NCBI RefSeq assembly: GCF_030867145.1
Contig: NC_134436.1
Span: 186,001 to 250,000, forward strand
Length of the DNA stretch: 64,000 nt
Source of the DNA: Opisthocomus hoazin
Lineage: Eukaryota > Chordata > Aves > Opisthocomiformes > Opisthocomidae
Direction: 5' to 3'
Shown here: positions 63,963 through 64,000 of the stretch, one piece after another
Position numbering within the stretch: position 1 is the stretch's first letter
Layout: each line of letters opens with the position of its first letter
Notes under the pieces: model-generated
Database searches by the model: none
What the model was told of the DNA's origin: nothing
What the model saw: only the letters and a program-made list of their open reading frames with translations
Position numbers and translations under genes: made by a program

Positions 63963-64000
63963 GAAGGGGGGGCCCCATCACCTTCTCCTCGAGTCGATCC
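63963..64000 (+). pseudogene. MYH10 copy B, start of last exon, with extra G
   Basis: After the acceptor GTTTGCAG the sequence is GAAGGGGGGGCCCC, one base longer than GAGGGGGGGCCCC in copy A. With the usual acceptor the tailpiece frame is shifted ([10 protein letters not shown]). Using GAAG as acceptor four bases on would restore the frame and lose one Arg. The exon runs off the window. Confidence 0.8.

Overview
The window is vertebrate nuclear DNA and almost certainly from a bird. It carries many CR1 non-LTR retrotransposons of the avian type, with 3' ends made of ATTCTGTG-like octamers, an env-less ERVL-like endogenous retrovirus, and spliced genes with consensus GT/AG sites. Two genes are recognisable by their protein sequence: MYH10 (non-muscle myosin heavy chain IIB, + strand) and NDEL1 (dynein/LIS1 adaptor, - strand). 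Their tail-to-tail order matches the MYH10/NDEL1 neighbourhood I recall from other amniotes.

Layout. 1-4000: the last two coding exons and 3' UTR of an intact-looking MYH10 copy (A), with a CR1 in the last intron. 4000-6690: intergenic, mostly CR1 debris. 6690-20139: the last four coding exons and 3' UTR of NDEL1 on the - strand, all with good splice sites; its introns hold further CR1 copies. 20531-22270: a tandem satellite of about nine monomers of ~190 bp. 22501-27148: a TGTTCTGTTG-type minisatellite that appears to have grown out of CR1 3' tails and contains a 1656-bp segment repeated twice. 27149-28230: a long CR1 reverse-transcriptase fragment. 28232-34860: a two-LTR ERVL-like provirus with gag, pro and pol in one frame broken by stop codons. 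35287-35693: a solo LTR of the same family. 39931-64000: a second, rearranged MYH10 copy (B).

The central observation is a segmental duplication. Bases 1-2300 recur at 61701-64000, including the CR1 in the last intron. Copy A ends with canonical MYH10 tail exons. Copy B keeps a lone P-loop exon, lacks the exons for most of the head, has a deletion filled by a short repeat in its rod, an AT instead of GT splice donor at 58676, an extra G in the last exon, and many replacements including prolines in the coiled coil. Yet its 16 complete rod exons join in phase for 864 codons with no stop codon. NDEL1 is likewise seen only as its 3' half; its 5' exons were not found to the right, where the satellite begins.

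No complete functional gene lies wholly inside the window. The ERV cannot be autonomous as read: four in-frame stops lie between gag N-terminus and integrase, a fifth lies inside integrase, and there is a frameshift, altered catalytic residues and no env. I read both strands by eye only. Gene identities rest on recognised protein motifs, not on database searches.
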